A stretch of DNA of 64,000 nt from a virus, in IMG/VR virus record IMGVR_UViG_3300020202_000062, positions 1 through 64,000 of that record. One strand, 5' to 3'. The notes beneath the pieces are model-generated. The model made no database searches, had not been told where the DNA came from, and worked only from the letters and a program-made list of their open reading frames with translations. This document shows positions 44,763-51,708 of this stretch, in pieces. Made by a program: the position numbers and the translations under genes. Every line of letters begins with the position of its first letter. The first letter of the stretch is position 1.

Positions 44763-44763
44763 T

Positions 44764-44831
44764 GGAAGAAATAGTGTAACCCGGTAGCACAGGCGACGGC
44801 CAGGCGAGGTTCGAATCCTCATCTTCCACCA
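44764..44831 (+). pseudogene. tRNA-like gene with collapsed anticodon arm
   Basis: Acceptor GGAAGA/TCTTCC, D-arm GTGT-AACCCGGTA-GCAC and T-arm GAGG-TTCGAAT-CCTC with CCA are present. The anticodon region is only GGC-GACG-GCC (3-bp stem, 4-base loop), so decoding is unlikely. Confidence 0.55.
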
Positions 44832-44832
44832 C

Positions 44833-44939
44833 GCCCCGATAGCTTAGTGGGAAAGCCTCTTTCTGGATCCTGTGAGGCTAGCAGGGAAAGGTTAGAGTAG
44901 CGCGCAAACACGGAGGTTCGATTCCTCCTCGGGGTACCA
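44833..44939 (+). tRNA. tRNA-like gene with extended anticodon-arm insertion
   Basis: Acceptor GCCCCGA/TCGGGGT, D-arm GCTT/AAGC, T-arm GGAGG-TTCGATT-CCTCC, discriminator A and CCA. Between D and T arms are 55 bases with CTCT/AGAG, CTTTC/GAAAG and CCTG/CAGG helices around TGAGGCTAG. No normal anticodon loop can be assigned. Confidence 0.58.
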
Positions 44940-44940
44940 A

Positions 44941-45082
44941 GAGCCTGTAGTGCACGCCGAAGCGTGACGTAACATGAGTAGCCATACGAATCCTAGGCCA
45001 CCCTTATGGCGAGGGGTGTTACGGTAGTGGGAGCACGACCGCCAGAAAGCGGTTAGGATGGGTTCGAATCCCATCAGGTTCA
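44941..45082 (+). tRNA. tRNA-like gene with structured D-loop insertion
   Basis: Acceptor GAGCCTG/CAGGTTC and T-arm ATGGG-TTCGAAT-CCCAT are perfect. The D-stem GTGC/GCAC encloses 79 bases holding CACGC-CGAA-GCGTG and nested CGTAACA/TGTTACG and GCCATA/TATGGC helices. The anticodon stem ACCGC/GCGGT has a 6-base loop CAGAAA without U33. Confidence 0.6.
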
Positions 45083-45083
45083 C

Positions 45084-45398
45084 ATGAAAACTAAAATAGA
45101 CAGAGACCTTTTATCAGAGTTAACAACCAGTACAGAACTTGAAGGCTGGACAGTGCTTCAGGATAAACACCTTCGCAACAAGAGGTGGACTGAACAGCGG
45201 CGCATCGTCCTAACCAATCCAGAGTTCCCTGGCATATGGGCTTTCGATTATGAAATTGGACTTACCGAGATGCAGGACTTCTCTTGGTATGACCACTACC
45301 CAGAAGAGATAGAGTTGTTCCAGGTTGTACCTAGAACAGAAACGGTAATGGTGTATGAAAAAGCCCCTGTGGAAGAGCACGATAGTAATCTGGACTGA
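45084..45398 (+). CDS. Hypothetical protein
   Basis: The protein has 104 residues: MKTKIDRDLLSELTTSTELE, RRIVLTNPEFPGIWAFDYEI and EMQDFSWYDHYPEEIELFQV. It is soluble alpha/beta. It starts one base after the tRNA discriminator. No family was recognised. Confidence 0.74.
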   Translation: MKTKIDRDLLSELTTSTELEGWTVLQDKHLRNKRWTEQRRIVLTNPEFPGIWAFDYEIGLTEMQDFSWYDHYPEEIELFQVVPRTETVMVYEKAPVEEHDSNLD

Positions 45399-45552
45399 GT
45401 TCGATCCATACGATACAGAGATCGACACTCTAGCGTGGCACGCAATGGAAGGCGACGGGTATTGTTCGCGCCACATTGCAGATCACATAGCAGATCCAGA
45501 GTCAGATCCCGATTGGGATGGAACAGAATTCTTCTGGGATCCAGAAGAGTAA
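45355..45552 (+). CDS. Hypothetical acidic protein
   Basis: The protein has 65 residues: MKKPLWKSTIVIWTEFDPYD, then TEIDTLAWHAMEGDGYCSRH and SDPDWDGTEFFWDPEE. It overlaps the previous gene by 44 bases. It is acidic at the C terminus. The function is unknown. Confidence 0.7.
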   Translation: MKKPLWKSTIVIWTEFDPYDTEIDTLAWHAMEGDGYCSRHIADHIADPESDPDWDGTEFFWDPEE

Positions 45553-45555
45553 GGC

Positions 45556-45593
45556 TTGAGGTAGGGTGTTCGGGTGTGTGCGCCCTGCCTCAA
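45556..45593 (+). other. 13-bp hairpin upstream of the suppressor-type tRNA
   Basis: TTGAGGTAGGGTG (45556-45568) pairs with CGCCCTGCCTCAA (45581-45593), including two T-G pairs. No U-tract follows, so it may be a processing or partial termination element. Confidence 0.6.
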
Positions 45594-45597
45594 ATTT

Positions 45598-45669
45598 GCT
45601 TCGGTAGTTCAATGGTAGAACAGCGCCCTCTAAAAGCGTATGTTGAGGGTTCGAATCCCTTCCGAGGCG
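45598..45669 (+). tRNA. Amber-suppressor-type tRNA (anticodon CTA), Gln-like body
   Basis: Acceptor GCTTCGG/CCGAGGC, D-arm GTTCAATGGTAGAAC and variable ATGTT identical to tRNA-Gln(CTG) at 5283, T-arm GAGGG-TTCGAAT-CCCTT. The anticodon loop is CTCTAAA, giving CTA that reads UAG. The stem GCGCC/AGCGT has one C-A mismatch next to the loop. No CCA is encoded. Confidence 0.85.
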
Positions 45670-45674
45670 CTCAA

Positions 45675-45858
45675 GATCACGTAGCTCAGGTGGATAGAGC
45701 AGCGCAAAAACGGAGGCGTGGTATCTAGAGAAGGTTTGCGGATGCACCGGGACCGGGCCGCATGCAGTAATGTATGTGGTTGGGGAACCTTAGCCCCCGG
45801 CAGGGAAGCGCGTTATCCTAACTCTAGCGTTGCGGAGGTTCGAGTCCTCCCGTGATCA
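45675..45858 (+). tRNA. tRNA-like gene with about 110-base structured insertion in the anticodon arm
   Basis: Acceptor GATCACG/CGTGATC, D-arm GCTCAGGTGGATAGAGC and T-arm GGAGG-TTCGAGT-CCTCC flank an anticodon arm GCGC/GCGT whose loop contains CTAGAG/CTCTAG, AAGGTT/AACCTT and TGCGG/CCGCA helices. An intron-like insertion is likely; the anticodon cannot be read until exact junctions are known. Confidence 0.6.
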
Positions 45859-45859
45859 C

Positions 45860-46033
45860 ATGAAAACATATCAAGATATATTCGAAAGCATTGTCGCATT
45901 ACTTGATGCTCCTGTTACAGATGACCCGGTGGACATTCTCAAGTTAATCGCGGCAGAGTGTGAATATCCAGGTGAGTACACCTACTTTGATAACAAGGGT
46001 CAGTGGGTAAGATACCCTATAGAAGGCGAGTAA
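45860..46033 (+). CDS. Hypothetical small protein
   Basis: The protein has 57 residues: MKTYQDIFESIVALLDAPVT, then DDPVDILKLIAAECEYPGEY. It starts one base after the tRNA discriminator (CACATGAAAAC), like the gene at 45084. It is helical and acidic. The function is unknown. Confidence 0.68.
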   Translation: MKTYQDIFESIVALLDAPVTDDPVDILKLIAAECEYPGEYTYFDNKGQWVRYPIEGE

Positions 46034-46034
46034 A

Positions 46035-46259
46035 ATGAATTTAGTTACCTGCACATGCGGTAATGATCAGATCATAATCGTAACTCCCGCAGTTCATAAG
46101 TCTAGCGAAGAGATTGAAATCGTAGACAACGGATATCAAGCCTGGAACAGTGACTCTAGTTGGGAAATATCTGACGAAGACGGAGCAAGGTTTGTTTGCG
46201 AAGAATGCGACCATTCTTGGAAAGTTGATCGTCCAGTTACTTGGGAGTGGATTAACTAG
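46035..46259 (+). CDS. Small zinc-ribbon protein
   Basis: The protein has 74 residues. TCTCGNDQIII and RFVCEECDHSWKV provide a CxC...CxxC ribbon. The start is 1 base after the previous stop. The function is unknown. Confidence 0.75.
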   Translation: MNLVTCTCGNDQIIIVTPAVHKSSEEIEIVDNGYQAWNSDSSWEISDEDGARFVCEECDHSWKVDRPVTWEWIN

Positions 46260-46538
46260 ATGAGTATGTCTACTAGAGTAGAAGCCTACAAAGATCCAGA
46301 AGACGAGAAGTACATACAGTACAAAGCCATCTGGGATGCATGTAGAGAAGCATACGTTCAGGTCCCTGATGAAGTGATGAGTTACTTCGGATATGAAACA
46401 CCTGATGAGCATGGTGTAAGGGTGAACTTAAAGCATGAGAAATTCTCTGATCGTGATTCGGTAAGTGATGGTATTATCATCAAGGTAGCAGACATACCTA
46501 AAGATGTAACTGTCATTAGGTTTGTGAACAGTTACTAA
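46260..46538 (+). CDS. Hypothetical protein
   Basis: The protein has 92 residues: MSMSTRVEAYKDPEDEKYIQ, AIWDACREAYVQVPDEVMSY and GIIIKVADIPKDVTVIRFVN. It is soluble. No family was recognised. It ends before the last tRNA block. Confidence 0.74.
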   Translation: MSMSTRVEAYKDPEDEKYIQYKAIWDACREAYVQVPDEVMSYFGYETPDEHGVRVNLKHEKFSDRDSVSDGIIIKVADIPKDVTVIRFVNSY

Positions 46539-46548
46539 TTAGTGACAA

Positions 46549-46621
<73 letters not shown>

Positions 46622-46625
46622 CCGC

Positions 46626-46701
46626 GCAGGGATAGTATAACGGTTCATTACATATCTATGGTACAGATATAATCAGGGTTCGATTCCCTGTTCCTGCTCC
46701 A
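46626..46701 (+). tRNA. tRNA-Thr(GGT)
   Basis: Acceptor GCAGGGA/TTCCTGC, anticodon stem TATCT/AGATA with loop ATGGTAC (GGT), T-loop TTCGATT, discriminator T and CCA. Confidence 0.9.
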
Positions 46702-46702
46702 A

Positions 46703-46778
46703 GGACCAGTAGCTCAGCCAGGCTTAGAGCATCCGTCTGATACACGGAAGGCCGGGGGTTCGAATCCCTCTTGGTCCA
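46703..46778 (+). tRNA. tRNA-Ile(GAT)
   Basis: Acceptor GGACCAG/TTGGTCC, D-arm GCTCAGCCAGGCTTAGAGC, anticodon stem TCCGT/ACGGA with loop CTGATAC (GAT), T-loop TTCGAAT, discriminator A. No CCA. Confidence 0.92.
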
Positions 46779-46782
46779 CTTG

Positions 46783-46812
46783 AAGGTCACGTTTATTCGT
46801 GGCCTTTTTCTA
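46783..46812 (+). terminator. Rho-independent terminator of tRNA cluster II
   Basis: AAGGTCACG (46783-46791) pairs with CGTGGCCTT (46798-46806) around TTTATT, followed by a U-rich tract. It closes the block of tRNAs. Confidence 0.88.
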
Positions 46813-46846
46813 TTTGTCCCCGTAGGTTTCTTTTTTAGGGCGCACA

Positions 46847-47509
46847 TTGACTAGCACATTTGTAATCCCAGACAGGTTGTACTTCTACTCTGAGCGTGTA
46901 GCGACTCAGAAGGTTGACGAGAAGCAGAAGTATGGCAAGGAGAACATCTCCGATGCGGTAGATCCTACTGAGGCCAACCTTATATCTTCTCTTCTTGAGA
47001 ATGGCAATCACGCGCCGGTCATTGATTTCGACTACCCGATCGAAGTCATCCCAAGCACTACGCTGGGACACTTCCATCTCTACATTCATAAAGAAGTAGA
47101 GTGGAACAAATACAAGAACGTACTTAATGCACTTGCCAATGCTGATCTTATAGAAAAAGGTTACGCCAAGGCATCAATGCATAAAGGTTTTAGTGCAGTG
47201 CGCCCACCTGGCGTGCAAAAGTTGAACGCACCAGAGGTATCAGATACTCTTGGTGAGTTGGCTAAGGCTAAGCGCCGCAACTTTGAACTAGAACTTGAAC
47301 TAACCAAACTGCAAGGGCAAGTAGCAATGCTCAAGGCTCAGTTGGGCCAGCAGGGTGAGCATACGTGCAAGTGGGACTGTGGCTACAGTACAGACGTGCT
47401 GACAGATCTCAACTACCATTACTTTGCTTACTGTCCTTTAGCAGAACAACAAACACCACCACCTGGAGAGGAGGCGAAACGCAATGGCACTATACAGGAC
47501 GCTTTTTAA
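46847..47509 (+). CDS. Hypothetical protein with coiled coil and zinc-like end
   Basis: The protein has 220 residues and a TTG start after AGGG. VDPTEANLISSLLENGNHAP, a heptad stretch (RRNFELELELTKLQGQVAML), and HTCKWDCGYSTDVLTDLNYH with Cys/His residues. It overlaps the nucleotidyltransferase gene. The function is unknown. Confidence 0.72.
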   Translation: MTSTFVIPDRLYFYSERVATQKVDEKQKYGKENISDAVDPTEANLISSLLENGNHAPVIDFDYPIEVIPSTTLGHFHLYIHKEVEWNKYKNVLNALANADLIEKGYAKASMHKGFSAVRPPGVQKLNAPEVSDTLGELAKAKRRNFELELELTKLQGQVAMLKAQLGQQGEHTCKWDCGYSTDVLTDLNYHYFAYCPLAEQQTPPPGEEAKRNGTIQDAF

Positions 47510-48158
47510 GGGAATCTGTGGGTCTATAGCCTACGGATTAAACCACGCAGACAGCGACGTAGATGAACGTGGCGTGTTCGCCTACCCTACCAATGTGGTC
47601 CTCGGGCTGGACATGCCAGCCGAAACCATCGAAGTACATGAGCCTGACGTGTGCCTACATGAGGTTGGGAAGTTCTTGCGCCTTGCAAGGGCGAACAACC
47701 CTAACATCCTAGAGATGTTCTGGCTCGAAGAGTATACAGAAATGACCCCTGAGGGCTATATGCTTCTCGGTGCTCGTGACATCTTCTTGTCTCAGAAGGT
47801 TCGTAAGACTTATGCGGGCTACGCTATGTCCCAGATCCATAGGCTAGAAGTCAGAGCAGAGAAGGGTGACGCATCCTTTGGGTCAGACCTTCGTAAGCGA
47901 TACTCTAAGCACGCGCGACATTGCTTCAGGTTAATTCAACAAGGGCGTATGATCCTTGAGACTGGTAAACTTGTCGTCAAGGTACCTAACCGAGATGAAC
48001 TGTTTGCCATAGGTGAGATGGAACCAGAAGCATTGATTGCGCGATTCAATGAAGAGTACGAAGACTTCAAGAACGTCAAATCTGACCTCCCAGAGGAACC
48101 AGACAGCGATAAGATCAATGAACTTCTTCTGAAGATCAGGCGACTGAACTACTCATGA
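47484..48158 (+). CDS. Predicted nucleotidyltransferase (Pol-beta superfamily)
   Basis: The protein has 224 residues. ICGSIAYGLNHADSDVDERG is the GS...DxD active site of the minimal/YcgL-type nucleotidyltransferases. A helical part follows (EVGKFLRLARANNPNILEMF), then SKHARHCFRLIQQGRMILET. It could adenylylate RNA or protein. The substrate is unknown. Confidence 0.84.
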   Translation: MALYRTLFKGICGSIAYGLNHADSDVDERGVFAYPTNVVLGLDMPAETIEVHEPDVCLHEVGKFLRLARANNPNILEMFWLEEYTEMTPEGYMLLGARDIFLSQKVRKTYAGYAMSQIHRLEVRAEKGDASFGSDLRKRYSKHARHCFRLIQQGRMILETGKLVVKVPNRDELFAIGEMEPEALIARFNEEYEDFKNVKSDLPEEPDSDKINELLLKIRRLNYS

Positions 48159-48433
48159 AGCGCATCATACATATCAACCAGCACAACATCAAGGCTAACG
48201 CTAAGAACGGGAGTGATCTACCCGTGATCACAGTCAAGACATACAAGTCCAATGACTATGGTCACGAGGTAGACATTCTCGACGCCGTGGGTAGAGTTGT
48301 GGCTAGGATCGTATACCCAGATAAACCTTTAGCCTGCGGCGCTAGAGTGTGGATAGAGACCGAGAACGATGTCAGAATCAGAACAAGAACTACCCAATCT
48401 AAACAACTGGGTAATGACAGCAGCATTTCGTAA
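48155..48433 (+). CDS. Hypothetical protein
   Basis: The protein has 92 residues: MKRIIHINQHNIKANAKNGS, DLPVITVKTYKSNDYGHEVD and ILDAVGRVVARIVYPDKPLA. It is beta-rich. ATGA overlap upstream. No family was recognised, but the pattern resembles a small phage beta-barrel. Confidence 0.74.
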   Translation: MKRIIHINQHNIKANAKNGSDLPVITVKTYKSNDYGHEVDILDAVGRVVARIVYPDKPLACGARVWIETENDVRIRTRTTQSKQLGNDSSIS

Positions 48434-48833
48434 AGAAGTTGTAACGATTGGTACGAAAATCTTTTGGCGTGATTACGTCTGGGAATCAGAGCAGGTAACT
48501 CTCTTCGATGACGGCTCCTACGAAATGGATCAGGTCATCTCCACAGTCTCAGAAGTAAGTAAGAAGTTCTTGCCTGGGCATTGCTGGTACAGGGTCAATA
48601 CCGAATGGGATTACGATTCCACCTATAGGTATGAATATGTCTCTGGATGGCGAAAGCAGACCGAAACAGAGCACAAAGATTACCTGAAACGCCTAGCCGC
48701 TCAGAAAGAGGCCGAGAAGAAGCGTGCGGCCAAAGAACGCGAACGCACTAAGAAGGCAAGAGCGCAACTAGAAGCAGAAGAACGAAAGACGTTAGAAAAG
48801 CTGCTAAAGAAATACGGAAAAGAAATACAATGA
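48369..48833 (+). CDS. Hypothetical protein with charged coiled-coil tail
   Basis: The protein has 154 residues: SESEQELPNLNNWVMTAAFR, then RYEYVSGWRKQTETEHKDYL, and a Lys/Glu/Ala tail (RLAAQKEAEKKRAAKERERT). It overlaps the preceding gene by 65 bases. The function is unknown. Confidence 0.74.
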   Translation: MSESEQELPNLNNWVMTAAFRKEVVTIGTKIFWRDYVWESEQVTLFDDGSYEMDQVISTVSEVSKKFLPGHCWYRVNTEWDYDSTYRYEYVSGWRKQTETEHKDYLKRLAAQKEAEKKRAAKERERTKKARAQLEAEERKTLEKLLKKYGKEIQ

Positions 48834-49411
48834 CCATATGGTTTACCAGTGACCTTCACTTCGGTCACGCTAACATAATCAAGTACTGTAACCGACCGTT
48901 TGAGTCTGTGGATCACATGAACCAGGAACTCATCCGGCGCTGGAACGAGAAGGTCCAGCCAGAGGATACGGTATGGGTGCTAGGTGACGTGGCTATGGGC
49001 AAGTTGAAGGAAACGGTTCCACTGGTCGCTCAACTAAATGGCGACAAGCATCTGGTTGCTGGTAACCATGACGGCTGCTGGAAGTACCACAAGAAGGCTG
49101 ACAAAATGGCAGCCCTCTACTTCGATGCCGGGTTCCGAAGCATATGGACCGAAGCATGGTCGACTCTTCCTTTCGGGGATAAAGACATAAAGTTTCAGAT
49201 GCACCACTTCCCCTTTGTCGGAGATAGTCACGACACTGATAGATACAGTGAGATGCGCCCGATCGATAAGGGTCAGATACTTCTTCATGGTCACGTACAC
49301 GATGCCTGGAAGGCAAAGCCACGCATGGTGAATGTGGGCTGTGACGTATGGGGCTACGCTCCTGTTACATTCGATCAACTGATGAGCGCAATCGCAGAAT
49401 GTGAAGACTAA
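48830..49411 (+). CDS. Metallophosphoesterase (UDP/YfcE-like class)
   Basis: The protein has 193 residues. FTSDLHFGHANIIKYC, VWVLGDVAMG, LVAGNHDG and LLHGHVHDAW are the metal-binding blocks; PFESVDHMNQELIRRWNEKV is typical of phage-encoded members. ATGA overlap upstream. It is a second phosphoesterase, distinct from the one at 43107. The substrate is unknown. Confidence 0.9.
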   Translation: MTIWFTSDLHFGHANIIKYCNRPFESVDHMNQELIRRWNEKVQPEDTVWVLGDVAMGKLKETVPLVAQLNGDKHLVAGNHDGCWKYHKKADKMAALYFDAGFRSIWTEAWSTLPFGDKDIKFQMHHFPFVGDSHDTDRYSEMRPIDKGQILLHGHVHDAWKAKPRMVNVGCDVWGYAPVTFDQLMSAIAECED

Positions 49412-49521
49412 TGATAGTAATTGATATCGTGTTTATGACTGTAGTGCTAATGTTCTGTGTTGCTTTCGCCCTTGGTTTGGCCATCTTAATCAAGATGCTC
49501 TGGCAGGAGTTGATGAAATGA
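49411..49521 (+). CDS. 36-residue membrane peptide
   Basis: It starts in TAATG: MIVIDIVFMTVVLMFCVAFA, then LGLAILIKMLWQELMK. It has one long membrane helix. Its end is coupled to the next gene by ATGA. The function is unknown. Confidence 0.6.
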   Translation: MIVIDIVFMTVVLMFCVAFALGLAILIKMLWQELMK

Positions 49522-49718
49522 AAGACTTGTATATGGTCGTCTGGTCTGGGGGGTATGAAGCCCCTCAGTACCAGGTGCTAGACACAGACATTGCTGCTTG
49601 GGCACTAGCACAGTCGTGGGCAGACGATATGGACGACGAAAGTGATTGGATTGATGTTCTACGCATCAACGGATCAGATCTTTCAGTAGAACGATTAGGT
49701 GAATTCCTTGAGCGATAA
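49518..49718 (+). CDS. Hypothetical small protein
   Basis: The protein has 66 residues: MKDLYMVVWSGGYEAPQYQV, LAQSWADDMDDESDWIDVLR. GGAG lies upstream. It is an acidic alpha/beta protein. The function is unknown. Confidence 0.7.
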   Translation: MKDLYMVVWSGGYEAPQYQVLDTDIAAWALAQSWADDMDDESDWIDVLRINGSDLSVERLGEFLER

Positions 49719-49863
49719 AGACGATTCATTTCAGGTAATGTTCCCCGGCAGCTACAGACCTGCCCTAGAACGTTGGCTTTCTAGCCTCAACAGAGAACTG
49801 GTCAAGTACCCTTTCACTGAAGATGATGACCTTCCCACTTACTTCCTGGGACTGCCAAAATGA
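49708..49863 (+). CDS. Hypothetical small protein (TTG start)
   Basis: The protein has 51 residues from TTG 49708 with AGGTGA 6 bases upstream: MSDKDDSFQVMFPGSYRPAL, ERWLSSLNRELVKYPFTEDD. It overlaps both neighbours. No family was recognised. Confidence 0.6.
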   Translation: MSDKDDSFQVMFPGSYRPALERWLSSLNRELVKYPFTEDDDLPTYFLGLPK

Positions 49864-50117
49864 CCTGGGTTGTCATAGAACAAGATGAAGGGCTAATGGT
49901 CGACTACCGTGCCCAGGCTGATATTGAAGTTCTGTTCATTGACTACGATGAGTCAAAACAGAACAAAGAGTACGCCAAAGAGAAGATGATCGATATCTTA
50001 ATCGGGCACTACGAAGAGATTCCTTCCTCTATTCTGGATGGAGTTGCCAAATGCTTAGAAAAGCAACATCCCGGACTCCGTGCGGAAATCTTTAGAGAAA
50101 TAGAAGGGAACATATGA
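49860..50117 (+). CDS. Hypothetical protein
   Basis: The protein has 85 residues: MTWVVIEQDEGLMVDYRAQA, DIEVLFIDYDESKQNKEYAK and GVAKCLEKQHPGLRAEIFRE. ATGA overlaps on both sides. It is a soluble acidic protein. The function is unknown. Confidence 0.74.
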   Translation: MTWVVIEQDEGLMVDYRAQADIEVLFIDYDESKQNKEYAKEKMIDILIGHYEEIPSSILDGVAKCLEKQHPGLRAEIFREIEGNI

Positions 50118-50716
50118 ATTACTTTGCGTGGTTTGATACAGAAACTACAGGACTGGATGACGACGCAGCACTCCTAGAAGTTGGCTTCGTTTTAACTGAC
50201 TCAGATCTGAACATCTTATGGCAGAAAGACTGGCTCACGGAGACTATTAAGACCTGTATGTTTGGTCCTGTCGATGGAGTCAGAGAAGAGCAGGCTCTCT
50301 GTAATGACTTTGTGCGAGAGATGCACAACAAGAACAATCTATGGGGCGATAGAATGACCAAGCCTCTAACAATGCCAGGAGCCATGCAAGAAGAGATTGC
50401 CACCAAGATCTACGAGTTGGGCATCGAGGCAAAAGAAGTTCCCATGGCAGGCAGTACGGTCGGATTCGATCGCGCCACTCTCAAAAGAGAGATACCCAAT
50501 CTAGAATCCATGTTTCACTACCGCAGTATAGATGTATCAAGCATCAAAGAACTAGCCAAAGTATGGAACCCAAGCGTGTATCGGCTCCGTCCGGGCCAAG
50601 ACGAATCCAAGAAAGAACACAGAGCCTTAGCTGATGTGTTAACCTCTATCGAAGAATTAAAGCACTACCGTAACCTCTTCTTCTTTCGTCAAGTATCTAG
50701 CGTATTAGGAAACTAA
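50114..50716 (+). CDS. Oligoribonuclease-like DEDDh 3'-5' exonuclease
   Basis: The protein has 200 residues. YFAWFDTETTGLDDDAALLE holds the DxE of Exo I, GSTVGFDRATLKREIPNLES Exo II, and SKKEHRALADVLTSIEEL the HxxxxD of Exo III. The MFHYRSIDVSSIKELAKVWN segment is typical of Orn. It would degrade short RNA or DNA to nucleotides for reuse. Confidence 0.9.
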   Translation: MNYFAWFDTETTGLDDDAALLEVGFVLTDSDLNILWQKDWLTETIKTCMFGPVDGVREEQALCNDFVREMHNKNNLWGDRMTKPLTMPGAMQEEIATKIYELGIEAKEVPMAGSTVGFDRATLKREIPNLESMFHYRSIDVSSIKELAKVWNPSVYRLRPGQDESKKEHRALADVLTSIEELKHYRNLFFFRQVSSVLGN

Positions 50717-50917
50717 ATGCCGCAAATGATCTATATTGCATTCTGGTGTGACTATGGCGACTGGGCTTTTGATACAGATGAAGAGACCGGTGGTTGGCTA
50801 GGCTTCTCAACTGAAGAAGCGTGCCAAAAGAGGATCGATTATCTCAACGAGCGTGACGGGACCTATCGTGGTTCACCTCGCTGGAGCATTGAAGAGATAG
50901 AGGTTCGCAATGCCTGA
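50717..50917 (+). CDS. Hypothetical small protein
   Basis: The protein has 66 residues: MPQMIYIAFWCDYGDWAFDT, DEETGGWLGFSTEEACQKRI. It follows the exonuclease stop directly. It is acidic. The function is unknown. Confidence 0.7.
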   Translation: MPQMIYIAFWCDYGDWAFDTDEETGGWLGFSTEEACQKRIDYLNERDGTYRGSPRWSIEEIEVRNA

Positions 50918-51311
50918 TATCATCAAGCCTACAGGAGACTACTTCTGGCAGTGTGGTGAGTGTGGTGTTCAGAGTCCTGAGGGCTCTGGTCTCTCCACCG
51001 AATATGATGCACAGCGTAGTTTATGGGCACACTACGATGAAGAGCATGAACTTCTTTGCGAACGCTGCGGCTACCCCGATAGTGGTGAATGGGGCGGACT
51101 ATTTCCCCTTACCGTAGAAGTAGGTGCATCGCATGAAGAAGGCTGGGAAAAATGGCAGCAATTCATGTGCGCCGACTGCTGGGATGAGATGCGAGATGAA
51201 CTAGAAAAGTTTGTCTATGAAGTATGGGGCATCGACAAGAAGAAACGCTTCGGCGGATGGTCTTTCCATGCCGAGTGGGAAGAGCGTGAGAACTCTAGGT
51301 ACAGATTATGA
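50910..51311 (+). CDS. Zinc-ribbon protein
   Basis: The protein has 133 residues. WQCGECGVQSPEG, LLCERCGYPDSG and MCADCWDEMRDE give three CxxC units, likely two zinc sites. The C terminus (KRFGGWSFHAEWEERENSRY) is charged. The function is unknown. Confidence 0.78.
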   Translation: MPDIIKPTGDYFWQCGECGVQSPEGSGLSTEYDAQRSLWAHYDEEHELLCERCGYPDSGEWGGLFPLTVEVGASHEEGWEKWQQFMCADCWDEMRDELEKFVYEVWGIDKKKRFGGWSFHAEWEERENSRYRL

Positions 51312-51442
51312 GAATATCTATATGGTGGCATAAACTAAAGGGCCACACCCTAGAGATGCGTAAGGTATCGGTGCCGCTCTTTGATATTTCTGCTCGTGGC
51401 GAACTATGGATCTGCTCGTGTAAGAAAAGATGGGCGCTATGA
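51308..51442 (+). CDS. Small basic protein
   Basis: The protein has 44 residues: MRISIWWHKLKGHTLEMRKV, then ELWICSCKKRWAL. CSC plus His may coordinate metal. ATGA overlaps at both ends support it. The function is unknown. Confidence 0.6.
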   Translation: MRISIWWHKLKGHTLEMRKVSVPLFDISARGELWICSCKKRWAL

Positions 51443-51708
51443 CCTTCGAAGAAGAAGTCGACGCAGTCACCCCCGAAGAAGTGGGTATGGCCATCCTTAA
51501 GATGTTCAACGCTCTTCTGTTACTGTATAAGTTCGACGGCACGGTGCCCTCCTGGGATCCCGAGGCGGAACCAATTCAGGTCCCCTTTGCGGATACTGTA
51601 GACGAAGCAGTAGAGGCTTTCGATAAGCCTGCTCTTCGTCGCAAGTTAACACAATTACTATGGCCGAACGGATACAGGAACAGTGGCATACAAAGTCAAG
51701 GATCTTAA
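51439..51708 (+). CDS. Hypothetical protein
   Basis: The protein has 89 residues from ATG 51439 (ATGA): MTFEEEVDAVTPEEVGMAIL, KMFNALLLLYKFDGTVPSWD and EAFDKPALRRKLTQLLWPNG. It is helical. No family was recognised. Confidence 0.72.
   Translation: MTFEEEVDAVTPEEVGMAILKMFNALLLLYKFDGTVPSWDPEAEPIQVPFADTVDEAVEAFDKPALRRKLTQLLWPNGYRNSGIQSQGS

Noticed and set aside
45675-45858. Group I intron in the tRNA
   Set aside because: The insert is about 110 bases and lacks the conserved P/Q/R/S core elements I would recognise. It is reported instead as an insertion of unknown type.
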